In this document: positions 55,649 to 64,000 of the stretch, piece after piece
Layout: each line of letters begins with the position of its first letter
Position numbering within the stretch: position 1 is the first letter of the stretch
Source of the DNA: Okeania sp. KiyG1
GTDB lineage: Bacteria > Cyanobacteriota > Cyanobacteriia > Cyanobacteriales > Microcoleaceae
Assembly (NCBI RefSeq): GCF_014132355.1
Contig: NZ_BLZO01000085.1
Location: 1 to 64,000, forward strand
Length of the DNA stretch: 64,000 bases
Reading direction: 5' to 3'
Program-made: the position numbers and the translations under genes
Notes under the pieces: model-generated
Told to the model about the DNA's origin: nothing
Database searches by the model: none
Seen by the model: the letters and a program-made list of their open reading frames with translations, nothing else

Positions 55649-56098
55649 ATGTTAGCTTTTATTGGAGGATTGTTCGCTGGGGTATTTGGTGTCCTGGGAA
55701 ATCTGCTAGGAAAGAAGTCTAATTATTTATTAGAATTTGACGATGCTAAGGACACTAATGAACCCAAGCAAGAATCTACTCAAGCAAGTGTAGCAGCACC
55801 AGAACCTACTACAAAAAAAGAAACTAAACCTGCTAGTCCTGAAACTCCAAAAATTGCTAAAGCCAAACTTTCTGAGGCTAAAAAAATTGCTAAAAAAGCT
55901 GAAGCTGAAAATGGCACTCCTGCAGTGGCAACGCCACAACCTCCTGTAACTAATATTAAAGTTTCCCAGGAACCAGAAGAGTTAGTATTATTTGCTCCTA
56001 ACTTTTTAATGCCAAAGCCTACAGCAAAACGTCGTCGTCCTGGTCCTAGCATGGGTATGTTTCGTGGTATGGCTAAGGATTTAAATCTGCCAAGATAG
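55649..56098 (+). CDS. cyanobacterial hypothetical protein with low-complexity linker
   Basis: 149 residues with a strong ribosome site (TTAGGAGATAAAAATAATG). A short hydrophobic N-terminus (MLAFIGGLFAGVFGVLGNLL) looks amphipathic and could anchor the protein to a membrane. The middle (about 30-115) is rich in K, P, A, E and T and probably disordered. The C-terminus FAPNFLMPKPTAKRRRPGPS, MGMFRGMAKDLN is basic and looks conserved. I recall this arrangement from cyanobacteria-specific proteins of unknown function; no domain can be named. Confidence 0.7.
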   Translation: MLAFIGGLFAGVFGVLGNLLGKKSNYLLEFDDAKDTNEPKQESTQASVAAPEPTTKKETKPASPETPKIAKAKLSEAKKIAKKAEAENGTPAVATPQPPVTNIKVSQEPEELVLFAPNFLMPKPTAKRRRPGPSMGMFRGMAKDLNLPR

Positions 56099-56115
56099 TA
56101 TTAGATCGAGAACTT

Positions 56116-56782
56116 ATATCATGTCCGGATGAACAGTAATAAATAGGGTTTGCTGAAAAAGTCTTTTTAAGGAGTAGGGGAGTAGAAAGTAGTTAGGAGA
56201 AACGAGAAATTAATTAGGAGATAGTTGGATATATTTGTAAGAGTGATTTTTCTGCTACTATTCTGCCTTTTATGCTAATTTTTTAAGCTAACTCAACTGA
56301 AAACCAAGCACTTTTTTCGACCTAAAAAGGCTAAAACTTTTATCAAAAGAGTGCTTTTAGATTTTGATCGGTAAGTCCTAAATAATTAGGGTACGGGTGA
56401 AAAAATTGCTTGGTGGGAGTAGGACACGGGGATGCACCAGACGCGGAGACGGGTCGATTTGTGGGAGAACAGGCAACGGTTTCGGCCATTTTATGTGAAG
56501 GAATTTTCTTGAATTTCAGCAGAAAATTTCAGTGTTTTGAGGCAAAACTAGCCAATAACATAGGAGATAAACTGAATATAAAAAGCTCCATTACCGTAAG
56601 CTATCCTGACTTTTAGATTTAATCAGCAAACCTTAATTAGGGAGAACTCAGAAGGGATAAATAGTGGAAAAAAGAATATATCAGTAGGAGAAGGATGAAG
56701 AAAGTTTTTTGTTTGCTTGGGCAAAACTGCGTTAACGTTTAAGCACAACTGAGTTATATTGCTGATTAAGCGGACATGATAT
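56116..56782. mobile_element. 667-bp composite: family T ends with family A elements nested inside
   Basis: Outer ends ATATCATGTCCGG (56116-56128) and CGGACATGATAT (56771-56782). Between them are two family A-like blocks: 56145-56380 (AGGGTTTGCTGAAAAAGTCT to GATCGGTAAGTCCTA) and about 56388-56634 (AGGGTACGGGTGAAAAAATT to TTTAATCAGCAAACCT). A 68-residue frame at 56410 is inside the latter and not convincing. Then 56783-57100 contains only AT-rich sequence and short repeats. Confidence 0.7.
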
Positions 56783-57100
56783 TAAAACCCACATTCCGCA
56801 CCACAAAATGTAGCAACCCAAGAAGGAGTCAGGAGGACCGAGTCAGGAGACAGAATTTGGGAGAAAACCATAGCTACTGTAATTTAGTAACAAATCAAGC
56901 AAGTATTTATGCGTAAATTTTTTACTCGGAATTTGATCGACGAAAAAAGTAATTGAGATGATTTGCATAGTATAAATACCTACCAAGCTACGAATTTATA
57001 TACTACTTTTAATATTACGCTCTTGAAGTGCGGAATGTAGGTTAAAAATAAAGGGGTAAAAAATTAGCTTTTAACTTTGCATATTGGCTATGTTAAGCCC

Positions 57101-58210
57101 CTAATTTTTTAAGAATACTAATGTACTATATAGATGAAAAGCTGGGTCCCACATTGTTTCTATTTTACGGGATATATCAATGTGATATTTGAGACGACTT
57201 AATAATTGAGTGTAATCTCGACTTGCGACTTCTCCAAAAGGAGTAAAATCAGACCAAGTTTTGATATTACCTAGTTTTTGCTCTATAGTATTTACTAACT
57301 CATTCCATTTAGTTCTATTAGTAGTTTGTAATTCAGATGGAGATTGTTTCGGATCGGATATAACATGAGTAATTCCTTTTTGATATTGATAATTTTGGTC
57401 ACAAAATCTAATAATACTACGGCGATTAGGAAGATGTAAATCTAATATATTGGCATAATCTTGAGTCATTTGTTTATGACGAATTTTTTCGGAACGTCGC
57501 CTAGGGTCGTAATCCATAGCATTCATAAAAATAGGCAATAATCCCTCAACTTTATCTACTATTTCTGACCACTGAAAATTTAAACTCCCCATTTTATCTT
57601 GTTCATTTAGACAAACAATACTTGCTTCAGAAGAAGAAATAGATTGAAAATATTGAACTCTAAATATATTTATCTTCTCAATATCTGATATTTTTGCCCA
57701 AAATACAGGAATGCCTGCTTTGAGCATTTCTTCACCATAAATTTTTAGTTCCCCAATAGCTCCAAGACGATAAATTCGCCAACCTCTACTTTGTAATTGC
57801 ATTCTCGCTGTATAGGGGTCAATTTTCATAATTCTAGCTAGATTTTTAGCAGCTTCCTGTTTATTTTCTTTACTAATAGCTTCAATAATAAGTAATCCTG
57901 GTTCGGTATTTTTAGGGTCAGATTTAGCAGTGGCGATCGCTTGTTGCTGGCGTTTTTTCTCTATGGTTTCTATTCTTTGTAAACCTTGACGTGCTTGGGC
58001 AACTACTTGTGGATTTGTTGCATCTTTCAGCAATTTTCTATAGAATTTTTCTGCTGATTCTAATTTATTTATTTCTTCATACCACCGCCCAATATAAAGT
58101 TGCACCCACAAATTTTGAGGATGTTCTTTTTGTAATTTTTTTAGTAATTTGCCTGCCTGTTGATAGTTTTTTTGTTCTAGTAAAGTAGCAACTTCTTTTA
58201 TTTCTTTCAT
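57101..58210 (-). CDS. TPR protein of unknown function
   Basis: 369 residues. The first 90 form two or three TPR-like helical pairs (EVATLLEQKNYQQAGKLLKK, LWVQLYIGRWYEEINKLESA). Then comes a basic helix (GLQRIETIEKKRQQQAIATA). The remainder is an all-alpha/beta domain (PGLLIIEAISKENKQEAAKN, IDPYTARMQLQSRGWRIYRL, GDFTPFG-like, FHLYSTLVFL) that I recognise only as a cyanobacteria-type conserved region; it has no clear catalytic motif. It is likely cytosolic. The ATG at 58208-58210 gives a normal TPR beginning. Transcribed away from the nearby TnpB element. Confidence 0.8.
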   Translation of the reverse strand: MKEIKEVATLLEQKNYQQAGKLLKKLQKEHPQNLWVQLYIGRWYEEINKLESAEKFYRKLLKDATNPQVVAQARQGLQRIETIEKKRQQQAIATAKSDPKNTEPGLLIIEAISKENKQEAAKNLARIMKIDPYTARMQLQSRGWRIYRLGAIGELKIYGEEMLKAGIPVFWAKISDIEKINIFRVQYFQSISSSEASIVCLNEQDKMGSLNFQWSEIVDKVEGLLPIFMNAMDYDPRRRSEKIRHKQMTQDYANILDLHLPNRRSIIRFCDQNYQYQKGITHVISDPKQSPSELQTTNRTKWNELVNTIEQKLGNIKTWSDFTPFGEVASRDYTQLLSRLKYHIDISRKIETMWDPAFHLYSTLVFLKN

Positions 58211-58799
58211 ATATAATAGTCCTATTTAAGCTGCCAGAAAATATCTCGGAAAAAGACAATAACAGTTCATTTCAGTTATCAGTTATCAGTTAGTCTCCTG
58301 TGGTCGGAGCTACGCTAATAGTTATCAGTACCTCTGCAATAAGGAGACAAGAAAATACAGAATTCTCTTTACCTGGTTATCAAAAGGTACTTTTTCCAAA
58401 TCTATTCTAATATTTCTGCTTTCTACTTTGCCTTTTTAATCAAGATATAGTGTTTCTCAAAAAGCATGAGATACAGTTATTTTTCTTATTTTCTATCCCC
58501 TGTTTCCCGGATTACTACTCCCTAAAAACCAACAAATTTTGTACTTGACCAATGTGGAAATCGCTATACTATCATTGCTATTCTGACATAGAAAATAGTC
58601 ATCTTCAATAATTGATAATTGATAATGGATAATTGATAATGACCTCTCCCTAAAAGGAAGAGGATTTAATCAAAGGAAAATTTTTTCTCTCTTGGTCGAT
58701 TGGATATGGCTCCGAGACCTCGCCATCCCTCGACCGCTTGTTTCTCCTTAAAAGGAGAGGCTTTAAACCTTAATTACTTAATTATTCGGTAAAATTTCG
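58211..58799. repeat. intergenic: short nested repeats and family B
   Basis: TCAGTTATCAGTTA heptamers with CTCCTGTGGTCGGAGC inserted between them (58292-58308), then AATTGATAATGGATAATTGA and a family B copy at 58630-58800 (CTCTCCCTAAAAGGAAGAGG; GGTCGATTGGATATGG; CTCCTTAAAAGGAGAGGC; ATTATTCGGTAAAAT). No gene seen. Confidence 0.6.
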
Positions 58800-58902
58800 G
58801 TAAGTCCTAAACCACCGTCTTTTAAGCGGTGGATGGAAACGACGCGACGGGTTTTAACCCGTAGTCACGTTCACATCTCTAGGAGTTTTCGCTATCATAT
58901 CT
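58800..58902 (+). other. left end of the TnpB element
   Basis: CCACCGTCTTTTAAGCGGTGG (58812-58832) is a 6-bp-stem hairpin followed by ATGGAAACGACGCG; ACGGGTTTTAACCCGT (58847-58862) is a second. They precede the tnpB frame by 40 bases. Similar hairpin ends mark 39870 and 55000-55480. Confidence 0.5.
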
Positions 58903-60265
58903 ATGATACAGCGAAAAATAATTATGTATCTTACCCAAAAGAACAAAATTAGAAACCTGTCTAGCCAGGAGTTTAAAGCCTTAAAGCAATTGTGCAAATT
59001 ATCTAAAAATATGTACAACGTAGGGCAATATTGCTGTACGACAGTTCTATTTTTCTGAAGGCAGATACAGATACCTGAGATATGAATCAAACTACCATTA
59101 CTGCAAAGATAACGAAAGCGTTTGCGTAGCATTCCGTAGGAAAGCTCCTCTGTAAGAGGCAAACTACCAACTACTTCAAACTGATATTGCACAGCAAACT
59201 TTAAAAGTGGTAGATAGGTCTTTTAAGTCATTTTTCAACTTAATCCAAAAAGCTCAGGAAAGTCTATATCGTTGGGAACAAATACGAATACCTAGATACC
59301 TCAAAAAAGAAGGATATTTTCCTTTAATCATACCTCGAATTAAGGTAATAAATGGGTATTTTAATATCCCAATGTCAAGAAAATTTAAGACTGAATATGG
59401 TGCAGTTAAAATCACATTTCCAGAAAGATTAGTAGGTAAAAACCTGAAGGAAGTTAGAATAATTCCTAGATATGATGCTAGGTTTTTTAAAAGCGTAGCT
59501 CCTCCACAGGAGGCAGTGGAATTTATTACAGAAGAACAACCACAACCAAAAGTAAAATCTGACAATGCTTTAGCAATAGACCTTGGTCTAAACAATCTAG
59601 CAACTTGTGTATCAAATATTGGGTCATCATTTATTTTAGACGGTAGAAAACTGAAATCAATCAACCAGTGGTACAACAAGGAAAATTCGAGATTACAGTC
59701 CATAAAAGATAGACAAAGCATCAAAGGTAATACGAAAAAGCAAATTAGCATTACGGTAAATCAGAACAATAAAGTTAGAGATTATCTGAATAAAGCAGCT
59801 AGATATTTAATCAACTGGTGTAGTGAAAACCAAATATATACTATTGTTGTCGGTGTTAATCCAGGGATGAAAAAAAATATCACCCACCCCCATCCCCTCC
59901 AGGGAGGGGAGCAAGAGGGTGGGTACCAAAAGTTTGTACAAATACCACACCATAGTCTCAGGTTGAAGCTAAAAACTATGTGTGATAGATATGGATTAAC
60001 CTATATAGAACAAGAAGAATCTTATACCTCTAAAGCTAGTTTTTTAGACGGCGATCGGATACCTCTTTACAATGCCGATAACCCAAGTGAATATAGTTTT
60101 AGTAGCAAACGAATTAAGCGCGGTTTGTATAAAACTAAGCAAGGAAAATTGATAAATGCTGACTGTAATGGTGCTGCAAATATTAGAATCAAAAGTAACC
60201 TGAATGGGTTTACCCCGGACAGACGCTTAGGCATCTTTGGCTATGCTATTAAGGGTAAAATTTGA
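58903..60265 (+). pseudogene. tnpB: TnpB-like RNA-guided nuclease gene, frameshifted and repeat-interrupted
   Basis: The N-terminus MIQRKIIMYLTQKNKIRNLS (58903) ends after about 50 residues. A one-base shift brings back VRQFYFSEGRYRYLRYESN, then a short palindromic repeat (59118-59145) introduces a stop. Open frame 59207-60265 (352 residues) continues NLIQKAQESLYRWEQIRIPR, RuvC-I LAIDLGLNNLATCV (Asp), YIEQEESYTSKASFLDGD and RuvC-III INADCNGAANIR (Asp). The usual RuvC-II Glu position reads TIVVGVNPGMKK (Gly), and there is no CxxC zinc ribbon. An in-frame insertion (THPHPLQGGEQEGGY) is a translated CCCCTCCAGGGAGGGG repeat. Inactive as it stands, but an interesting TnpB type. Confidence 0.8.
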
Positions 60266-60310
60266 CGTGAGGAAAGTCCGTCAAATTTATTCGCCTTAAG
60301 AATCCACGCG
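60258..60310 (+). ncRNA. hairpin spanning the tnpB stop codon (candidate reRNA end)
   Basis: AAATTTGACG (60258-60267) is perfectly complementary to CGTCAAATTT (60279-60288), a 10-bp stem with loop TGAGGAAAGTC; the stop codon TGA lies in the 5' arm. Known TnpB guide RNAs (reRNA) overlap the end of tnpB and run to the right end, so this is a good position for part of one. Confidence 0.55.
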
Positions 60311-61620
60311 ACTTTAGTCCCTAGAATGTCAAAATTAAACATCTATAGAAAATATACTTCCTGTTTTTTCTTCTGAAAAGCTTTATCTGTAATACCATGC
60401 ATGAAAAAAGAATGTTACGAATAATAAGCATGAGAAAAATACTTTACCGAAGAATTAATAATTAAATAATTAAATAATTAAATAGTTCAGGTTTAAAGCC
60501 TCCCCTTTCAAGGGGAAAAAAGCGGTCGAGGGATGGCTCCGAAACCTGCGCCATATCCAATCGACCAAGAGAATAAATTTTTTCCTTTTACTCAATCCTC
60601 TTCCTTTTAGGGAGAGGTAATTATCAATTATCCATTATCAATTATCAATTATTGAAAGCAGGTCTTCCTTTGACAAAAAATAGAATTTACTAGCTCAAAA
60701 CTGGTATTGAAGTTATTCCCATACGACTCCTGACTCCTGACTCCTGACTCCTCAGAAATAGCCTAACTATTTGTAGCAAACATTTATCAAATTGGTATAA
60801 GCTTTTTAAGGTTTAATAATTGCAGTCCTTACCGAATTATTAATAATTAATAATTAAATAATTCTGGGTTGTGCAGAGCGCATAATGTGTGGGATAAGTA
60901 AGTAGGGCAGCCCAATGTAATCTCAAAGCACTGATATATAAAGGTTGAGCGCATTTTTGGAGCGAAAAAAGTGCGAGTTGTTAAGCTTCTTGGACCAAAA
61001 AGTTAGGACGGCTGGCAGACAAGCACAATTAAAGATACATCCTACAATTATTTCTCCTACTTTCTTTCTCTGTCTCCCTACCCAGACCACACTTCCCACA
61101 CTTTCCACACTCCCCACCCTCCCCACACTTCCTTGACGCACTACCTAATTCTGGTTTAAAGCCTCCCCTTTTAAAGGGAAAAAAAGTGCTAGGATATTTC
61201 CTTATCTTCAATCCTCTCGGTTTTAACCAGAGGTAATTATCAATTATCCATTATCAATTATTAATTAATGAAGCATAAACGCTATTAGTAGGGTTTGTTA
61301 GCGGTAGCTTCACATACTAACACACTATATATAGTGCCTTTGCGTAAGTCCTGAATTGGTAAAAAAATAACTCATAAATTAAAGTTATAGAATATTACTA
61401 AATACATTTGGAATTTAAACTCAATTTTTCCAAAAAAGTTCAAATGAGCTTTTTAGGGCGAAAAATGGGGGTAATTTGAGTGCGATCAGGCTTTTATTGG
61501 CCATTTATTCAAAGTATTGATACATAAGAATTACAGGATGGTTGCTTGTGAAGAAAATTTCGTGTATTTTTGAGTTAAGTGGCTAGCTCTGCTTAGGGGC
61601 TTACTAAAATGAACAAGAGA
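60311..61620. repeat. long repeat-filled intergenic region
   Basis: Family B copies at about 60440-60655 and 61140-61270, both with GGTTTAAAGCCTCCCCTTTT and AATTATCAATTATCC. The right end of a family C element (ATCAAATTGGTAT at 60788). CTGACTC heptamers at 60725-60752. CACACTTCCCACACT repeats at 61085-61135. 61330-61600 shows no gene, only AT-rich single-copy-looking sequence. Frames in 60920-61210 are repeat-derived. Confidence 0.6.
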
Positions 61621-61805
61621 ATTAGTAAGTAGAAGTGCGATAGCGCAGCTAAACGTAGTTATCGCGTAGCGGAACGGAGTTCTATCGCGCTAGTGTAACG
61701 TAGTTTTATCGGGTAGCGGAACGGAGTTTATCGCGCCAGGGTTTAGCGGAGCTATGCGTCAGCAAAACGTAGTTTTATCGCGTAGTGGGAGCATCTTGCT
61801 CCCAT
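61621..61805. repeat. iteron-like GC-rich hairpin cluster
   Basis: AACGTAGTTATCGCGTAGCG with GAACGGAGTT (about 61653), AACGTAGTTTTATCGGGTAG with CGGAACGGAGTT (about 61697) and AACGTAGTTTTATCGCGTAG (about 61765), then GGGAGCATCTTGCTCCC (61787-61803). The repeated unit is about 44 bp, then about 68 bp apart. Not coding. The following 61806-62034 has no recognised gene. Confidence 0.7.
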
Positions 61806-62034
61806 GCCAGGCATCCCTTGTTTTTGTATACCATGGGAGGAGGACTACACATTTTTCTACCTGCTGGTGCGCGTTCCCTTTCCTGGTCAGCGTTGCGCAA
61901 GGGAGCTGTCGTTGTCACAGGGTCGCATTCGCTTTTTCCTCTATTTTCAGTCCTGAATTTCCTGACTTCTGAGCCAGTCTTCCTGACTTCAGTAGCTAAA
62001 AGTACATACCGCTGGCTCATATTCCAAATGGCTT

Positions 62035-62792
62035 CTATACTTTTCTTTTCTCCAATACAGCAGCAACTAGAGACAATGCAACTAAAGGAGCTGTAACTGC
62101 TCTAAGGATACGTTTACCTAGAGAAACTGCTTGAAAACCTGTAGCGATCGCTGCTTCTATTTCCACATTAGTCCAACCTCCTTCCGGACCTATCATTATT
62201 ACTATTGATTCTGGTAGTTGATTATCCAATAAATTTTCCAGTAAAGAAGAATAGTTATTACGAGCGACACATATATATTTGTAAGAATTAGATAAAGTTT
62301 GACCATCAAATAATGATAAAGCTGCCGAATATTCCATAGTTTCTCTGATTATTGGAACTACTTGACGCTCTGATTGTTCAGCAGCTTCACGGGCAATTTT
62401 TTGCCACCTTTGCAACTTTTGCGGACTAGGTCTTAGTAAAGTTCTAGAACTTATAACTGGCAAAATATTAGTAACTCCTAATTCTGTACTTTGCCGAACA
62501 ATTTCATCAAAATTATTTCCTTTGGGCAAGGCAGAAATTAGAATCAGTTCTATTGGTAGTTCATTTTGAATAAAAATTTCTTTCTCTAAAATTACATTTA
62601 TTGTACTTTTTTAGAGGTTTCTGCTTCAAGTTTCGCTAACCAAGAATTACCTTTACCATCCATTACAATAAGTTGGTCTCCTTCCCCTAGTCGCAACACT
62701 CGACTTAAGTAATGTTGTTGTTCAGGATTTAGATGTACTTTCTGTTGCTCAATTTGGTGGGGGGCGATCGCTAATCTTTGCAAATTAGCCAT
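62035..62792 (-). CDS. rsmE: 16S rRNA (uracil-1498-N3)-methyltransferase RsmE (one frameshift)
   Basis: Full gene in two frames. The first is MANLQRLAIAPHQIEQQKVH, LNPEQQHYLSRVLRLGEGDQ, DGKGNSWLAKLEAETSKK (62598-62792). After TCTAAAAAAGTAC one A must be added to read STINVILEKEIFIQNELPIE, LILISALPKGNNFDEIVRQS and on through the SPOUT domain: RTLLRPSPQKLQRWQKIARE, AAEQSERQVVP, IMIGPEGGWTNVEIEAAIAT, LGKRILRAVTAPLVALSLV. The knotted SAM site motifs GPEGG and LGKRILR are intact. RsmE methylates U1498 of 16S rRNA at the decoding site. Since RsmE is a housekeeping enzyme, a sequencing undercall or slippage is more likely than loss. Confidence 0.88.
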
Positions 62793-62834
62793 ATTAGAAA
62801 AAAATTTAATCGTTCAAACTTGGTTATTCTTACA

Positions 62835-63042
62835 TTAGACATCTCTTCCAAAAGAGGGAGTAGGGAGTAGGGAGTAGGGGGAAATAATTAATGATTTATG
62901 TACAATAGACATCTCTTCCAAAAGAGGGAGTAGGGAGTAGGGAGTAGGGAGTAGGGAACCCACCCTAACCCCTCCCAGGAGGGAAATAATTGATAATTTT
63001 TGTGGGATAATTAATTTTATTTTTATTATTGGAGATGTCTAA
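62835..63042 (+). mobile_element. MITE-like element, family E (with internal duplication)
   Basis: TTAGACATCTCTTCCAAAAG at 62835 and again TAGACATCTCTTCCAAAAGA at 62907; GGAGATGTCTAA at the right end. The centre has GGGAGTA heptamers and AATTTTATTTTTATTATTGG. It looks like one copy inserted in the left half of another. Confidence 0.7.
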
Positions 63043-63047
63043 TAATT

Positions 63048-63278
63048 AGGGTTTGCTGATTAAATCTAAAAGCATTGACATATAAAGGTTGAGCGCATTT
63101 TTTAGTTAAAAAAAGTCCAAGCTTAATGGTCGTAATGGTTCAAAAAATTAGCATTTTAGGCTCATAGTTGCGCAGAATAATCCCTTGATTATTCTTCCTC
63201 CTACCTCCTCTATAATTCCCATTTCTCCTGTCTCCTGTCTCCTACCCTTACCCATAAGACTAGTGAAGCGCAAACCCT
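63048..63278 (-). mobile_element. MITE-like element, family A (inverse)
   Basis: AGGGTTTGCTGATTAAATCT at the left, GTGAAGCGCAAACCCT at the right; CTACCTCCTCTATAATTCCC and CCTGTCT inside. It is followed by AATTAATTTTATTCTCGATC and GTTAGAGATGTCTAATAGAC. Confidence 0.65.
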
Positions 63279-63349
63279 AATTAATTTTATTCTCGATCGT
63301 TAGAGATGTCTAATAGACTTCTGGCGATTGTTAATCTTAAACCCTTGTC

Positions 63350-63458
63350 ATATCACGTCCGGTTGAATATTGATCGATAAGGAAGTAGGGATAATAATGA
63401 GATTTACTCTATGCAAGAAGATCGGTTTTTTTATCGCGCTCTTATCCGGACTTGATAT
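63350..63458. mobile_element. 109-bp MITE, family T
   Basis: ATATCACGTCCGGTTGAATA at the left and TCTTATCCGGACTTGATAT at the right: one mismatch each from the family T consensus. No coding content. It shares GTTGAATA with the end of the 2110-2260 copy. Confidence 0.75.
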
Positions 63459-63544
63459 AATACTTCAGCAAAAACTTAGTTTAAACCAGATATCTATTAT
63501 TAATCTAAGTTGATTTATCAAGTAAATTTTCAGAAGCTGAGTTC

Positions 63545-63675
63545 GTTACCGAATATTTAAGGTTTAAAGCCTCTCCTTTTAAGGAGAAACAAGAAAAATT
63601 TTCCTTTGATTCAATCCTCTTCCTTTTAGGGAGAGGTCATTATCAATTATCCATTATCAATTATCAATTATTAAA
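63545..63675. repeat. family B repeat
   Basis: GTTACCGAATATTTAAGGTT, AAAGCCTCTCCTTTTAAGGAG, ATCCTCTTCCTTTTAGGGAG and AGGTCATTATCAATTATCC in that order; the best-preserved copy of the family. Confidence 0.65.
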
Positions 63676-63681
63676 CAGACA

Positions 63682-63867
63682 ATGCCAATAAACATCTCCA
63701 GAAAAGATTATGAAACCCTCATCCTACTGTACCAAAATCGGTATTTTTGGAGAGTTCTAACAATCGAGTTATTTCACTGGGTAGTAAATTTATTACAGTT
63801 CTTTGAAATTGAAATTTTAGATTCACTACCACATCATATTTCTAACCTAGAAATACTGAAAAACTGA
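63682..63867 (+). CDS. short hypothetical protein, doubtful
   Basis: 61 residues, MPINISRKDYETLILLYQNR and YFWRVLTIELFHWVVNLLQF. Starts immediately after a family B repeat, no ribosome site, not recognised. Could be an N-terminal piece of a broken gene. From 63868 to the end nothing was seen. Confidence 0.25.
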   Translation: MPINISRKDYETLILLYQNRYFWRVLTIELFHWVVNLLQFFEIEILDSLPHHISNLEILKN

Positions 63868-64000
63868 GGTTGCAAATTATTGAACAATATTGCCAAAAAT
63901 TAGTTTAGACTTTGACTAAAAAAACCTAATATTAATCATTATAGTAATTATAAAATCTAAAATCCTGTTCATCAACAATCTCAAATCATTCGTCACTATG

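Noticed and set aside
60923-61211. Short frames on both strands rich in Gly/Ser or Thr/Leu
   Set aside because: They are translations of the CACACTTCCC / GGGAAGTGTG microsatellite.
61754-62096. Overlapping 72-, 81- and 103-residue frames on both strands
   Set aside because: Three overlapping frames in one GC-rich patch with repeats at both ends; none has protein-like conservation that I recognise.

Overview
The window looks like chromosomal DNA of a filamentous, probably marine cyanobacterium of the Trichodesmium/Okeania type. The reasons are low GC with many GCGATCGC (HIP1-like) sites inside genes, a PEP-CTERM protein, XisH/XisI, Uma2 proteins, large TPR glycosyltransferases and a geranylgeranyl-reductase-family protein, together with very low coding density and abundant repeats. 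The genus is an inference from gene content and style.

Layout. 0-7 kb: CYTH and gluconokinase genes (divergent), an NlpC/P60 endopeptidase coupled to a ruined UPF0104 gene that carries a MITE, a TnpB tail remnant, a serine-hydrolase-like gene, and an IsrB-type RNA-guided protein with a hairpin-rich RNA region upstream; then tRNA-Ser(GCU). 7.8-21.6 kb: an RTX calcium-binding protein, a TPR-GT61 glycosyltransferase, a 4-kb tandem array built from the leader and first codons of the next gene, and that gene (TPR-GT2). 22-37 kb: split Uma2, FAD oxidoreductase, TPR protein, frameshifted GIY-YIG protein, hydrolase, GH116 glycosidase, exonuclease III, NmrA-like protein, a 194-bp tandem array and an intact Uma2. 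38-45 kb: a trypsin-FGE protein whose C-terminus looks like a DGR variable region, a 29-copy G-rich 104-bp array, a nitroreductase, MITE-broken xisH and intact xisI. 45-64 kb: PEP-CTERM protein, methyltransferase, PpiC-type isomerase, DUF92 kinase homologue, two VOC proteins, lipase-like hydrolase, a decayed IS1-like element, a TPR protein, a decayed TnpB, and rsmE with a one-base frameshift.

The genes do not form long operons; most are single units separated by 0.3-4 kb of repeats. At least eight MITE-like families (named A to J here, plus T, the family with TATCATGTCCGG ends) and several short palindromic repeats recur, often nested. Repeats broke the UPF0104, uma2, xisH, tnpB and IS1 genes, and in-frame copies became protein segments in others.

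Best candidates for new biology: (1) the IsrB gene with five consecutive predicted hairpins upstream, the first holding the stop codon of the neighbouring gene; (2) the FGE-domain protein as a remote DGR target, with no reverse transcriptase in the window; (3) the leader-derived array with a Shine-Dalgarno-led mini-ORF in nearly every unit; (4) the G-rich higher-order array; (5) three genes each one A short in an A-run. No CRISPR array, rRNA or prophage was seen.
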